From assembly GCF_012272825.1 (NCBI RefSeq), contig NZ_JAAWWS010000157.1, positions 1-64,000 of the forward strand: a DNA stretch of 64,000 bases, given 5' to 3'. Positions 1 through 8,155 of this stretch are shown here, one piece after another. Each line of letters starts with the position of its first letter. The first letter of the stretch is position 1. The notes beneath the pieces were generated by a model. That model ran no database searches. It worked only from the letters and a program-made list of their open reading frames with translations, and was not told where the DNA came from. Position numbers and translations under genes: made by a program. The stretch comes from Wenzhouxiangella sp. XN79A. Its GTDB lineage: Bacteria > Pseudomonadota > Gammaproteobacteria > Xanthomonadales > Wenzhouxiangellaceae.

Positions 1-1426
1 GGCTATATCCGGATCTCGCAAAGCTCTGATCGCCCGCAGCGCCTGATCTGACTGTCTTTGCCGGCGTTTTCATAGTGTGCGGAACCGCACTGGAATTTGC
101 CCAGGCAGATCGAGGTCTCCAACGGTCAGGTAGATCATGTCGGAGAACGCATCGAGATGGCGGAAGCCACTGGCGCGATTCTTGACGATCTTGACGATGC
201 GATTGAGTCCTTCAGCAATAGCGTTGGTCACGCGGGTGCCGATGAAGGCCAGCACGGCATCCTGGTGGCGTCGGAGGGTATGGACGAACTTTCGCAGCGG
301 CTCCAGGCGGCTGAGCAATGCACTTTTGGTCCACTGCTTCAGGAACCGCTCTGCCGCCCAGGGTGCCTGGTAGGTCCAGAAGTGCTCGAACTCTTCTTTC
401 AGGCGCCAGGCGCGATAGATTCGCCGGTTGTGTTTGTCGAGCGCATTGAGGTTTTGGGTATCGCGCCGGCTTCGGGTCGACGAATGGCGTGAGAGCAGCC
501 AGCGCAGCCCTTTGAGCGCCTTGCGTTCATCCCGGGTAGCCTCCCGCCACTGCTCTTTGCGAACCTCGTCGACGGCCTCGTTGAGCGCCTTAACGATGTG
601 GAAGCGGTCCAGCACCAGGGTGGCGTTCGGGCAGTGTGTCTGGATGGCCCCGATGTAGGCCTGGCTCATGTCGCAGCAGGCGGTCTGGATCCTGGCCTTC
701 TGGTAGTCGCTGAGCGCTTCGTTGAAGAACCGGTCGATCGCCGCTCGGGCCTTGCCCTGGCCGATCCAGACCACGCAGGAGCGCTCCAGGTCATAGACCA
801 GCGTGGCGTACTTGTGACCCTTGTGATAGGAGATTTCGTCAACGCCGATGGTCTTGAGGCCTCGGATGCGATGGCCCTCGCGCAACCGGCCAATGGTGCG
901 ATGGAGCAGATCCGAAAGGGTCGAGGCGGGCAACCGCAGCAGCTGGGCGGCGGCCTTTTGCGGCATGATCTGGCAGTAGCGCAGCATCAGGTATTCAAAG
1001 CGGTGACTCACCCGGCTGCCCGCCTCAGACCAAGGTAGCTGCTCGGTCACCCGGCCGTGGGTGTCACAACAGATCTCACGCGGCCAGTACATCAGCCAGA
1101 TCGACCAGGGTCCGACCGGAATATCACGCCAGTAGCGCACCTCGGAGCGCTGGCGAACGATACGTCCCCGCCGGCCGCACTCCGGACAGCGGCAGCCGTT
1201 CTTGTAGGGCTTGACCAATACCTCGAGCCGGTTGCCGCGCCGAAAGGCCAGTCCATTGCACCGGAAATCCTTGAACTTGAGCAGCTTTGCGATAAGCTTG
1301 TAGACGGTCATGGGGGTTCCTTTCTGTACTGTTTGTTCTGGAAAACAAAACTTTACAGGAGGCCCCATGACCTCTCAAATCAGACCGGATCAAGTCTGAA
1401 ATCCGTTGCGAGATTCGGATAGACCC
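1..1426 (-). mobile_element. ISL3-family insertion sequence
   Basis: The two ends form an imperfect terminal inverted repeat. The left end (1-23) and the reverse complement of the right end (1404-1426) share the core TCTCGCAA and about 18 of 23 positions. One ISL3-type transposase gene fills the interior on the minus strand. The right end stops immediately before base 1427, where an Rhs reading frame resumes, so the element sits inside or against an rhs gene. The left end coincides with the window edge, so the target duplication (8 bp in this family) cannot be checked. Confidence 0.8.
70..1311 (-). CDS. ISL3-family DDE transposase
   Basis: The 413-residue product catalyses movement of the surrounding element. 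An N-terminal zinc-finger-like part has paired cysteines (CRCPECGRRG and a later ICCDTHG). The central GVDEISYHKGH and LDRFHIVK segments carry DDE residues typical of ISL3 transposases, and a C-terminal segment ends in NAIAEGLNRIVK. The ATG at 1311 is preceded by AAAGGAA, a good ribosome binding site. The ATG at 1368 would add 19 residues without such a site and is less likely. The frame is intact, so the element may still be active. Confidence 0.88.
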   Translation of the reverse strand: MTVYKLIAKLLKFKDFRCNGLAFRRGNRLEVLVKPYKNGCRCPECGRRGRIVRQRSEVRYWRDIPVGPWSIWLMYWPREICCDTHGRVTEQLPWSEAGSRVSHRFEYLMLRYCQIMPQKAAAQLLRLPASTLSDLLHRTIGRLREGHRIRGLKTIGVDEISYHKGHKYATLVYDLERSCVVWIGQGKARAAIDRFFNEALSDYQKARIQTACCDMSQAYIGAIQTHCPNATLVLDRFHIVKALNEAVDEVRKEQWREATRDERKALKGLRWLLSRHSSTRSRRDTQNLNALDKHNRRIYRAWRLKEEFEHFWTYQAPWAAERFLKQWTKSALLSRLEPLRKFVHTLRRHQDAVLAFIGTRVTNAIAEGLNRIVKIVKNRASGFRHLDAFSDMIYLTVGDLDLPGQIPVRFRTL

Positions 1427-2581
1427 CGATATACCTATGTCCACAACAACCCGTTGTCGTATTCGGATCCGAGTGGATACTTTAGTTTTAAGGACTTTGC
1501 GAGACTCGCATTCTCAGTCACCATCAGCTTCTACACAGGAAACTGGGCACTAGCTGCCGAGTCGATTGCTAGTGCAGCAGCGATTGGAGCGGTCGGGGGC
1601 GCTCTAGCCGGTGCAGTGTCAACCGGCACTTGGGAAGGGGCGCTCACCGGCGCCTTTACAGGAGCTGTAACCTTTGGAGTTGGCCGAGGGCTTAAGGCGT
1701 CTGGTCACTTCAAAGCAGCATCGGGAGGTCTCAATGCGACTGGGAGAGCCATATCCGCGGCATCAACTGGCGTTGCCTCAGGAGTTGCATCTGAGCTTCA
1801 AGGTGGAAAATTCGGACATGGCTTCGCCTCGTCAGCCGTATCATTTGCGGCAGGAGAAGGGGCTATTGCACTTGACTCTTCGGCGTTCGAGCAGTTCACT
1901 ATCGAAGTGATTGCTGGGGGCACGGCTTCCGAGATCACTGGAGGTAAGTTCGCTAATGGCGCATTAACCGCAGCATTACAGTCCTCAGTGCGATTGGGTT
2001 TGACTCAAACACGGGCCTTGTCCTCGCAGGAAGTCGTTGATGGCGCACTTGCAAACACCGCTTATGGTGGCGCTCTTCCTGAAGGATACGAGTATGCTCT
2101 TCCATGGAGCAAGGACCGAGACACAGAACTTGAATTCGCGCTTGCAGTCAACTCTGAAACAGGTGATTCTGTATACATATTTTCGGGAACAAACGAGATG
2201 AATGATTGGCCTCACAACTTTGCGCAGGGCCTAGGAAAACATTCTTCGCAATATCAACACGCACTGGATATTGGCAGTAATGCGCAGCCTGGGACCAGAT
2301 TTGTTGGGCAGTCGCTCGGCGGAGGCTTGGCGGCCGCCGCGGCGCTCGCAGCGGGCGGTCGGGCCACTATATTCAATGCAGCCGGAGTGCACCCAAAGAC
2401 TATTTCATCAGTTCCATTAGCGAAGGTATCTAGTGCTCAAATCACACATATCTATAGTACATACGATGTATTGCAGCCTGTAAACATCTTGACGGCTGGA
2501 AGAATCTATGGGGAACAGGTCAGAGTCGGTGCTGCAGGGTGGCATCCGATGGGGCAGATGTGTAAGGCAATCGGATGTTGA
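1427..2581 (+). pseudogene. 3' fragment of an rhs gene with a lipase-like toxin tip
   Basis: The frame opens at the ISL3 boundary with RYTYVHNNPLSYSDPSGY, the last Rhs core repeat before the variable tip. The 5' part is missing from the window. After the core comes a long Gly/Ala-rich hydrophobic stretch, then the pre-toxin motif GGTASEITGGKFANGA. The last 180 residues resemble a class-3 lipase fold: YIFSGTNEMNDW, then the nucleophile elbow GQSLGG (Ser codon 2312-2314), then a possible Asp in STYDVLQ and His in GWHPMGQM. This predicts a phospholipase-type effector. No start codon of its own is visible; TTG 1406 lies inside the IS. GC is lower than in the chromosome. Its end overlaps the next gene by 7 bp. 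Confidence 0.78.
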
Positions 2582-3336
2582 ATCTTATGACTAGGCATTT
2601 TAAGCTTGTGCTATTGAGTATCTTGCTAGCCGCCTGTTCGAGCGTAGAGACTAGTCCGACTGGTCCCGATCCGGCAGAAATGACAGCATCGGAACTCTTT
2701 AATGGCGAGAGTCCCCTCTACCTTGTTCACTTTGTCGAAAGAGAGGATTGTGCTGGTCTCCGAACGGCGAAGAGCGAGGGTGCAAACATCGATGCAAAGG
2801 GGCATGGGGGGGCTGGTCTCCTCTACTACGCTTTAAGAGAAGGCTACGTCAGTGCTTTTCGCTGTCTCATAGAGCTGGGAGCTGATGTCGATCAATATTT
2901 GGATCAGACCCCTTTGATTTCAATTGCTGCTTCCCAGCAAGATACAGCTTTTCTTGAGGCGCTCCTTGCTGGAGGTGCTAACCCAAATTCTCGCTCGCGT
3001 GTAACAGGCAGGCCTGCCCTTTTTTCCGCTGTTATGGGAGGCCAGCGGAACGTTGAACTACTCCTAGAGTATGGTGGTGATCCTAACGTCGAAGTAATGA
3101 GCACAGTAGAGACGGAGATGTTCCCGATGGAGGGAATGACGGCGATCATGACATCGGCTGCCATTCAGAACCCTGATATTCTTTCTTATTTGCTGGACCA
3201 CGGCGCCGATATTTGCGCAAGAGACTCGGCCGGTAGGACCTTATCGCATTACCTTGACGTCTATGATTGGAGCAAGGCGTCTAGCGAGATCCAACACTTC
3301 ATCGAAGGTTTGAAGAGAAAACTAGCAGACTGCTGA
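2575..3336 (+). CDS. ankyrin-repeat lipoprotein, probable immunity to the Rhs lipase tip
   Basis: The 253-residue protein starts with a basic segment, a hydrophobic run and the lipobox LLAAC (Cys about residue 21), so it should be lipid-anchored on the periplasmic side. The body holds about four ankyrin-like repeats (examples: LIELGADVDQYLDQTPL, LLAGGANPNSRSR, LLDHGADICARDSAGRT). The ATG overlaps the toxin stop codon (2575-2581), implying translational coupling. A second ATG at 2587 is possible. Lipase effectors of type VI systems often have periplasmic immunity proteins, and ankyrin proteins are known in such roles. The pairing here is inferred from position and export signal. Confidence 0.72.
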   Translation: MLNLMTRHFKLVLLSILLAACSSVETSPTGPDPAEMTASELFNGESPLYLVHFVEREDCAGLRTAKSEGANIDAKGHGGAGLLYYALREGYVSAFRCLIELGADVDQYLDQTPLISIAASQQDTAFLEALLAGGANPNSRSRVTGRPALFSAVMGGQRNVELLLEYGGDPNVEVMSTVETEMFPMEGMTAIMTSAAIQNPDILSYLLDHGADICARDSAGRTLSHYLDVYDWSKASSEIQHFIEGLKRKLADC

Positions 3337-3545
3337 TCCAATAAGCTCTGATTTCCAATTGTGGATCGCCTCTCCGCCGAATTGCGGCAAAACCCAGCGG
3401 AAAGTCAACAAATCACAGCTGCTAGGCTGATAAATTTCAGCTATATAGTTGGCCCTGGAGGCGAGAATTGCCATAGTATCCAAGGACAAAAGCGGTTAAG
3501 CCCCTATCGTCATGGGCAGGAAGGCTTCCTATAGCTTGGAAGTTC
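3337..3545. other. AT-richer spacer with no recognisable gene
   Basis: About 210 bases between the immunity gene and the IS256 element. No open frame, tRNA or clear terminator was recognised. The sequence continues across the IS256 insertion at the duplicated GACGATTGG, so it and the DNA after 4948 were once contiguous. Confidence 0.4.
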
Positions 3546-4948
3546 GACGATTGGGAGCTACGATCAGATCTGGTGTATGAGCTGAGTTGAAAGCGGCGGC
3601 AAGCCCTGCTGAAATTAGAGATGACCAAATCCACTGATTTCAGACAAGGAGCATGCCGCCATGAGCAACGATACGACAGTTCCGTTTCTCAATCCAGCCT
3701 TCCGCGACGAGATGACCGACCTGATCCGTGCCCACGCCCAGACTGCCATCCGGCAGGCGATCGCTGCGGAGCTGGAGGCCTTCCTGGGCAAGTATGACGA
3801 CACCGACGGCCAGGGTCGCCGAAATGTAGTTCGCAACGGCTATCAGCCCGAGCGTGAGGTACTGACCGGCGTCGGTCCGGTTTCGGTTCGACTCCCCAAG
3901 ACGCGCGATCGGGCGCGTCGGGGCCGCTGCTTCCGGTCACTGGTTCTGCCTCCGTATCTGAAGAAAACCCGGCGCCTGGAAGCCGTCCTGCCCTGGTTGT
4001 ACCTGAAGGGCGTGTCGACCAACGATTTTGACGAGGCGCTGACCGCCCTGTTCGGCGAGTCGGTCCGGGGCCTGTCGCCGGCGACCATCAGCCGCCTGAA
4101 GTCGGTCTGGACGAAAGACTACAGCGCATTCTGCCAACGAGACTGGCGTGGCCACGAGATGGTCTATCTCTGGGCCGACGGGATCTACATCAACGCCCGC
4201 GAGGCCGACCGCCGCTGCGTGCTGGTGCTGATCGGCTGTGATGCCCACGGCAACAAGCACTTTCTGGCCATTGACGAGGGCTTCCGCGAGTCGACGGAGA
4301 GCTGGAAAGCACTGTTGCTGAGCCTGCGTGATCGAGGCCTGAGCAAGCCGCCGAAGCTGGCCGTCGGCGATGGCGCGATGGGCTTTTGGGCCGCATTGAA
4401 TGAGGTCTATCCCGAGACGCGTCAGCAGCGGTGCTGGGTCCACAAAACAGCCAACGTGCTCGACAAGCTACCCAAGCGCGTTCAACCTCAGGCCAAGTCG
4501 ATGATCCACGAGATCTGGCAGGCCGATGCACGAGACTCGGCCGAACAAGCCTTCGACCGGTTCCTGGCCACGTTCGGTGACAAATACCCAAAGGCCACTG
4601 AGAACCTCGAATCCGACCGTGATCGGCTCCTGGCGTTCTACGACTTCCCGGCCGCCCATTGGCAGCACCTCAGAACGACCAATCCGATCGAGTCGACGTT
4701 CGCCACAATCCGACTGCGAACAAAGAAGACAAGAAACTGCTACAGCGTTGATACCGGCCTGGCGTTGTTGCACCAACTGGCGATGAGTGCCCAGAAACGC
4801 TGGCGCCGACTTCGAGGGTTCCGGCAACTGGCCGATGTCATTGCCGGCGTGGAGTTCATCGACGGAATCGACGAGCGAAAAATCAGCAGGGCCGCCGCTT
4901 GATCAACCAGTGGTCATACACCAGACTTGACAGTAGCTCGACGATTGG
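3546..4948 (+). mobile_element. IS256-family insertion sequence with 9-bp target duplication
   Basis: The element proper is 3555-4939 (1385 bp). Its ends are inverted repeats: GAGCTAC followed by a shared CTGGTGTATGA block at the left, and the reverse complement at the right. The flanks are a perfect direct repeat GACGATTGG at 3546-3554 and 4940-4948, matching the 8-9 bp duplications known for IS256. The intact duplication and intact transposase indicate a fairly recent insertion. Confidence 0.9.
3661..4902 (+). CDS. IS256-family (mutator-type) transposase
   Basis: The 413-residue product is full length for the family. Typical blocks are VRNGYQPEREVLTGVGPV near the N-terminus, the first catalytic Asp in YLWADGIYI, the second in KLAVGDGAMGFW, the QQRCWVHKTANVLDKLP block, and the C-terminal TTNPIESTFATIRLRT with the catalytic Glu. 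The ATG at 3661 follows a GGAG box (AAGGAGCATGCCGCC). The codon pattern is GC-rich like the chromosome, unlike the surrounding accessory DNA. Confidence 0.93.
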   Translation: MSNDTTVPFLNPAFRDEMTDLIRAHAQTAIRQAIAAELEAFLGKYDDTDGQGRRNVVRNGYQPEREVLTGVGPVSVRLPKTRDRARRGRCFRSLVLPPYLKKTRRLEAVLPWLYLKGVSTNDFDEALTALFGESVRGLSPATISRLKSVWTKDYSAFCQRDWRGHEMVYLWADGIYINAREADRRCVLVLIGCDAHGNKHFLAIDEGFRESTESWKALLLSLRDRGLSKPPKLAVGDGAMGFWAALNEVYPETRQQRCWVHKTANVLDKLPKRVQPQAKSMIHEIWQADARDSAEQAFDRFLATFGDKYPKATENLESDRDRLLAFYDFPAAHWQHLRTTNPIESTFATIRLRTKKTRNCYSVDTGLALLHQLAMSAQKRWRRLRGFRQLADVIAGVEFIDGIDERKISRAAA

Positions 4949-5007
4949 ACCTAACTGCTTCTTCAATTTGATCCTTGGTTCTGTAGTCGCCCGGAGATAA
5001 GAAACAC

Positions 5008-5331
5008 GGACACCCATAGAGGGGCCTACAGGATTTCCTAGCAGATAGGTGTCCACGTGTTTCGCGTCGTTTCTGATTTCCTACAAGATGGGTGTCTGTG
5101 TTTTTGCTACGAATTTGCAAGGAGACAAGGCAATAGACGAAAGAGCTGGGACGAGGAACCTGGACACCCATCCTCTGAAAATGCTGTCGTCGTTCGACAA
5201 ATAGGGATTTATCACTGTGTCAGGGCCAGATCAGCCGTTCCACATAGGAACCCGGACACCCATGCAGCACTCAGACCATCGGGAATTCCGTCCCGAATCG
5301 CGTAGGCTTTTCTCTTACAACGTGGGTGTCC
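5008..5331. repeat. cluster of six inverted GGACACCCAT motifs
   Basis: Copies lie at 5008-5017 (+), 5045-5054 (-), 5088-5097 (-), 5162-5171 (+), 5254-5263 (+) and 5322-5331 (-). Most are preceded on their own strand by a GAAC or AAAC block, giving a loose consensus GRAACnnGGACACCCAT. The pairs 5008/5054 and 5254/5331 are head-to-head and could fold into long hairpins. The layout resembles REP-type or MITE-derived palindromes rather than CRISPR, because spacing and orientation are irregular. No gene was found in 4949-5247. Confidence 0.6.
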
Positions 5332-5463
5332 AATAGGTTCCTGCCGCTCGAGGTATGGGCGCGCAATTACAGTCGATTAGTGCCAGCTCCTGTCAATGCA
5401 GGGGTGCAAGCGGGACTTCTTTTCTATGACACGATTCAGCATGTTGGGGGGGGTGTTATATGA
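5248..5463 (+). pseudogene. broken reading frame, possible tip of a second toxin
   Basis: A 71-codon open frame follows a TAG stop at 5245-5247 and ends TGA at 5461-5463. It has no ATG; the only near candidate is GTG 5326. Its last 40 residues look like ordinary protein (segments PLEVWARNYSRLVPAPV and GLLFYDTIQHVGGGVI), while its first part runs through the inverted-motif cluster. The stop overlaps the start of the next gene as ATGA, the coupling expected of a toxin and immunity pair. I do not recognise the family. It may be the end of a displaced rhs tip or of another disrupted gene. Confidence 0.35.
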
Positions 5464-5837
5464 AGCGCGTCAGCAGTAACTTAGATGCTAGGAGCGAAGC
5501 AGCTTTACTCGAAAGCGGCTACTTCGCGGTAATCGTGATGATTAGTGCATCAGTTGCGACAGGTCAACTGCCGCTACTTCTGATCGCGTGTGCTGTTTCA
5601 ATAGGCGCGCTATTTATCTTTAAGAGAAATTTCTCCCTGCTTTTGAGCTCAAGAAAGCTCTTTCTGATCTATTTGATCAGTCTCCTTTTCGCATTGCTTA
5701 TGGCCACTTTAGCGCTGTTTAGGCCTGACTATCGCTTAGAAGTCATGGCTTTTACATACGGCCTCGTCATGATTTTTAACTGGGCATATGGCCATCGCGC
5801 TATTGTGGATGCGCTGGGGCTGGAGAAAACAGATTAG
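5460..5837 (+). CDS. small integral membrane protein, possible immunity protein
   Basis: The 125-residue protein has a short polar N-terminus and about four hydrophobic segments (about residues 20-36, 38-54, 66-87 and 95-112), so it should be an inner-membrane protein. The start ATG at 5460 has a poly-G ribosome site (GGGGGGGTGTTAT) and overlaps the previous stop. The coding DNA is clearly AT-richer than neighbouring chromosomal genes, suggesting transfer. No family was recognised. The immunity role is inferred only from coupling to the upstream fragment and the Rhs setting; multi-pass membrane immunity proteins are known for membrane-acting toxins. Confidence 0.6.
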   Translation: MKRVSSNLDARSEAALLESGYFAVIVMISASVATGQLPLLLIACAVSIGALFIFKRNFSLLLSSRKLFLIYLISLLFALLMATLALFRPDYRLEVMAFTYGLVMIFNWAYGHRAIVDALGLEKTD

Positions 5838-5997
5838 GCTGCTTGGAGTTGGCAACGCGGGGTAGCCGCCCAGGGTTTTCTCCAGCGGCAAGATCAATGA
5901 CGACCTGTCGCAGCGTACCGGTCTCCCTTATGCCCACGACCACCCGACCCAGAAATCAATGAGTCACCGCCCCAAAACCCCATAGGATTCAGGGAAT
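5838..5997. other. intergenic junction next to tRNA scar
   Basis: This stretch holds a short frame reading GKINDDLSQRTGLPYAHDHP on the plus strand and ending TAG just before the tRNA fragment. It has no start codon and was not assigned to a family. It may be a gene remnant. Confidence 0.25.
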
Positions 5998-6047
5998 TGG
6001 TGGGCCCTGCAGGACTTGAACCTGCGACCTACCGATTATGAGTCGGC
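5998..6047 (-). other. 3' fragment of tRNA-Ile(CAU), probable attachment-site scar
   Basis: On the minus strand 6047-5998 reads as the 3' half of an isoleucine-2 tRNA. It has an anticodon stem-loop with CTCATAA in the loop, a variable region, a T arm with TTCAAGT, a 7-nt acceptor strand, the discriminator A and encoded CCA. Similarity starts exactly at the anticodon stem. The D arm and 5' acceptor strand are absent. A 3' half of this length is what tyrosine-recombinase integration at a tRNA leaves behind. No intact tRNA-Ile(CAU) is in the window. Confidence 0.72.
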
Positions 6048-6105
6048 AAGTGTGGCCGACCAACCTCGGAATCCGGGTCGCGTTCCGGCGACGCTTTGCC
6101 GGGAG

Positions 6106-6999
6106 TCAGGCAAGAAACTCCCGAATCATCGGCACCAGGCGATCCGCTGCATCTTCCAGTACGTAGTGCCCGGCGTCCTCGAAGTATTCGATCTTCGGGT
6201 CGGGGAAGATCTCGCGCCACTTATCGAGCACTTCGTCGTTGAACACGAAGTCCTTGGCGCCCCAGCCGAACAGCATCGGTTTGTCGGCGAGGTTCGGCAG
6301 CAGCGCTTCGGTTTCGGCCAGCACGGGCCAGGCCGGGTCGGACTCGGTCAGCGGGATGTCCTGGACGAAGCGCAGCGTGGCCAGCCGGCGGTGGGCGCCG
6401 CCGCGGTAGGGGGCGGTGAGGCCCCGGGCGACGTTCTTCGGCAGCTTCGAAGCGGTGGCCATGCGGGTGGCCAGGCCCGAGAAGGCGTTGAAGCCCTTGA
6501 TCAGGAACGCGCCGAGGCCGGTGCGGGCAAAGGCCAGCGATTTCGGCAGGTTGGCGTCGTCGGGGATGGTGAAGGCCCAGGTGTTCAGGATCACCAGCTT
6601 GCCGACGCGTTCGGGGTTGCGCGCCGCCCAGCCGAGGCCGATCGCGCCGCCCCAGTCGTGGACGACCAGGTCGATGGTGCGGTCGGGTTCGACGCTGTCC
6701 AGCCAGTGGCCGAGGTCCTCGATCCGCTGGCCCAGCGTGTAGTCGTACTCGGCGTCGGTCGGGCGGTCGGACAGGCCCATGCCGATGTGGTCGGGGGCCA
6801 GGCAGCGGCGCTCGCCGGAAAGGGCGCGGATGACGTTGCGGTAGTAGAACGACCAGGTCGGATTGCCGTGGACCATGACCACCGGCGCGCCGCTGGCCGG
6901 TCCCTCATCGACGAAGTGCAGGGCGTGGCCGCCGGGCAGCGCGTGGTAGTGGCTGTCGAACGGATACAGGCTACGGTCGAGGCCGGGCAGGTCGGTCAC
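6106..6999 (-). CDS. oleB: OleB-like alpha/beta hydrolase (beta-lactone decarboxylase family)
   Basis: The product (297 aa from GTG 6999) belongs to the haloalkane-dehalogenase branch that includes OleB, which removes CO2 from cis-beta-lactones to give cis-olefins. Visible residues are the oxyanion motif HGNPTW (44-49), the nucleophile Asp115 in VVHDWGG and the catalytic His278 in AGHYVLED. The GTG at 6999 has GGAG eight bases upstream. ATG 7041 lacks a ribosome site and is rejected as the start. It lies 49 bp after oleA on the same strand, and the OleA neighbour makes OleB more likely than a true dehalogenase. Confidence 0.85.
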   Translation of the reverse strand: MTDLPGLDRSLYPFDSHYHALPGGHALHFVDEGPASGAPVVMVHGNPTWSFYYRNVIRALSGERRCLAPDHIGMGLSDRPTDAEYDYTLGQRIEDLGHWLDSVEPDRTIDLVVHDWGGAIGLGWAARNPERVGKLVILNTWAFTIPDDANLPKSLAFARTGLGAFLIKGFNAFSGLATRMATASKLPKNVARGLTAPYRGGAHRRLATLRFVQDIPLTESDPAWPVLAETEALLPNLADKPMLFGWGAKDFVFNDEVLDKWREIFPDPKIEYFEDAGHYVLEDAADRLVPMIREFLA

Positions 7000-7048
7000 C
7001 GTCGATCTCCGGTCCGGGGCCGGGGGACATTGCCCCGGCAAATGGGGT

Positions 7049-8065
7049 TTACCAGACGACTTCGGCCATCGAGCAGTTCAGGCCCGAGCCGATGCCCATC
7101 AACGCGATCTTGTCGCCGCGGTTGACGCGGTCTTCGTCGACGATCCGCGACAGCACGGTCGGGATCGAGGCCGGCCCGATGTTGCCGAGGAACGGGAAGA
7201 TCCGGTAGACGCGCGCCGGGTCGACGCGGAACATGCGGATGAACATCTCGGTGTGCGCCTTCGAGACCTGGTGGATGACGATGTGGTCGAGGTCGTTGGC
7301 CACCCAGCCCAGCACCGTGCGTGCCGCGGTGTAGGTCAGGCCGGCCAGTTTCATGCCTTCGGTCAGCAGGGTGCGGGTGTCGGTCCACATCTGGTGGTTC
7401 CAGCCGCGGCACAGGTTGTTGAACTGGGTCGCCGCGCGGGTCACGCCGCCCTTGTAGGCCGGGCCGTCGGGCAGCAGGTCGCGGCGGGTCAGGACCATGG
7501 CCGCGGCGCCCGAGCCCAGCGTCAGCGAGGCGAACTCGCTCTTGAATTGATTCCGGGTGACCGACGGCTTCAGCAGCCGCGCGATCGTGGTCTCGTTGAG
7601 CTCCCTGCTCGACTCGCCGTTGACGATCAGCGCGTAGTCGATCTCGCCGCGCTCGAGCATCCGGCCGGCGATGTTCATGCCGTTGATGAAGGCCAGGCAG
7701 GCGTTGCCGACGTCGAAGCTCTCGCAGGTGTCGGCCAGCTTCAGGTTGTTGTGCACCAGGCAGGCCGTCGACGGCTCGAGGAAATCGCGCGAAACCGAGG
7801 TATTGATCAGGATGCCGACCTGTTTCGGATCGATGTCGGCGCGTTCCAGCGCCTTCCGGCCGGCCAGCGTGGCGGCATCGGACGGCTGCGTGCCGTCGTC
7901 CCAGTAGCGGCGTTCCTCGATGCCGGCCAGGTCGATCAGCGGGTTGCCGCGAACCTTGAGGCGCTTCAGCGCGGGCTCGAGACGTGCATAGACCTCCTCG
8001 CTGGAGACCTTGTTCGGCGGGTCGACGGAGACCACGGACTGGATAGCGACATTCTCGAACAGCAT
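7049..8065 (-). CDS. oleA: OleA, 3-oxoacyl-ACP synthase III family thiolase
   Basis: The 338-residue thiolase-fold enzyme performs head-to-head Claisen condensation of two acyl-CoAs, the first step of long-chain olefin/beta-lactone synthesis. Cys123 lies in GNACLAF. Glu97 in SRDFLEPST sits where OleA has its special general-base glutamate, which separates it from FabH. His is in IHQVSKAH and Asn in GNIGPAS. It leads a minus-strand unit with oleB and diverges from the DUF1704 gene. A TATAAT box on the minus strand at 8115-8120 is a likely -10. Confidence 0.9.
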   Translation of the reverse strand: MLFENVAIQSVVSVDPPNKVSSEEVYARLEPALKRLKVRGNPLIDLAGIEERRYWDDGTQPSDAATLAGRKALERADIDPKQVGILINTSVSRDFLEPSTACLVHNNLKLADTCESFDVGNACLAFINGMNIAGRMLERGEIDYALIVNGESSRELNETTIARLLKPSVTRNQFKSEFASLTLGSGAAAMVLTRRDLLPDGPAYKGGVTRAATQFNNLCRGWNHQMWTDTRTLLTEGMKLAGLTYTAARTVLGWVANDLDHIVIHQVSKAHTEMFIRMFRVDPARVYRIFPFLGNIGPASIPTVLSRIVDEDRVNRGDKIALMGIGSGLNCSMAEVVW

Positions 8066-8114
8066 GCGTTGATTCCGGCCCGCAAGGCGGGACTTTCAGG
8101 TCGACCAACCTCGT

Positions 8115-8120
8115 ATTATA
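8115..8120 (-). promoter_or_regulatory. probable -10 box of the oleA-oleB unit
   Basis: A perfect TATAAT on the minus strand lies 50 bp upstream of oleA in the 90-bp divergent spacer. No good -35 is visible at 16-18 bp, so an activator may be needed (inference). Confidence 0.45.
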
Positions 8121-8155
8121 CGGTCTTCCGCTCCCGGTCCGCTTCACCATCGACC

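Noticed and set aside
5008-5331. Integron attC sites
   Set aside because: The motifs lack GTTRRRY/RYYYAAC core sites and no integrase was seen.
6106-6999. True haloalkane dehalogenase
   Set aside because: The family is the same, but adjacency to OleA makes the OleB role more likely; only an assay could exclude dehalogenase activity.
7253-8155. In-frame upstream extension of the DUF1704 gene
   Set aside because: Antisense to oleA; residues before 8156 do not resemble the family.
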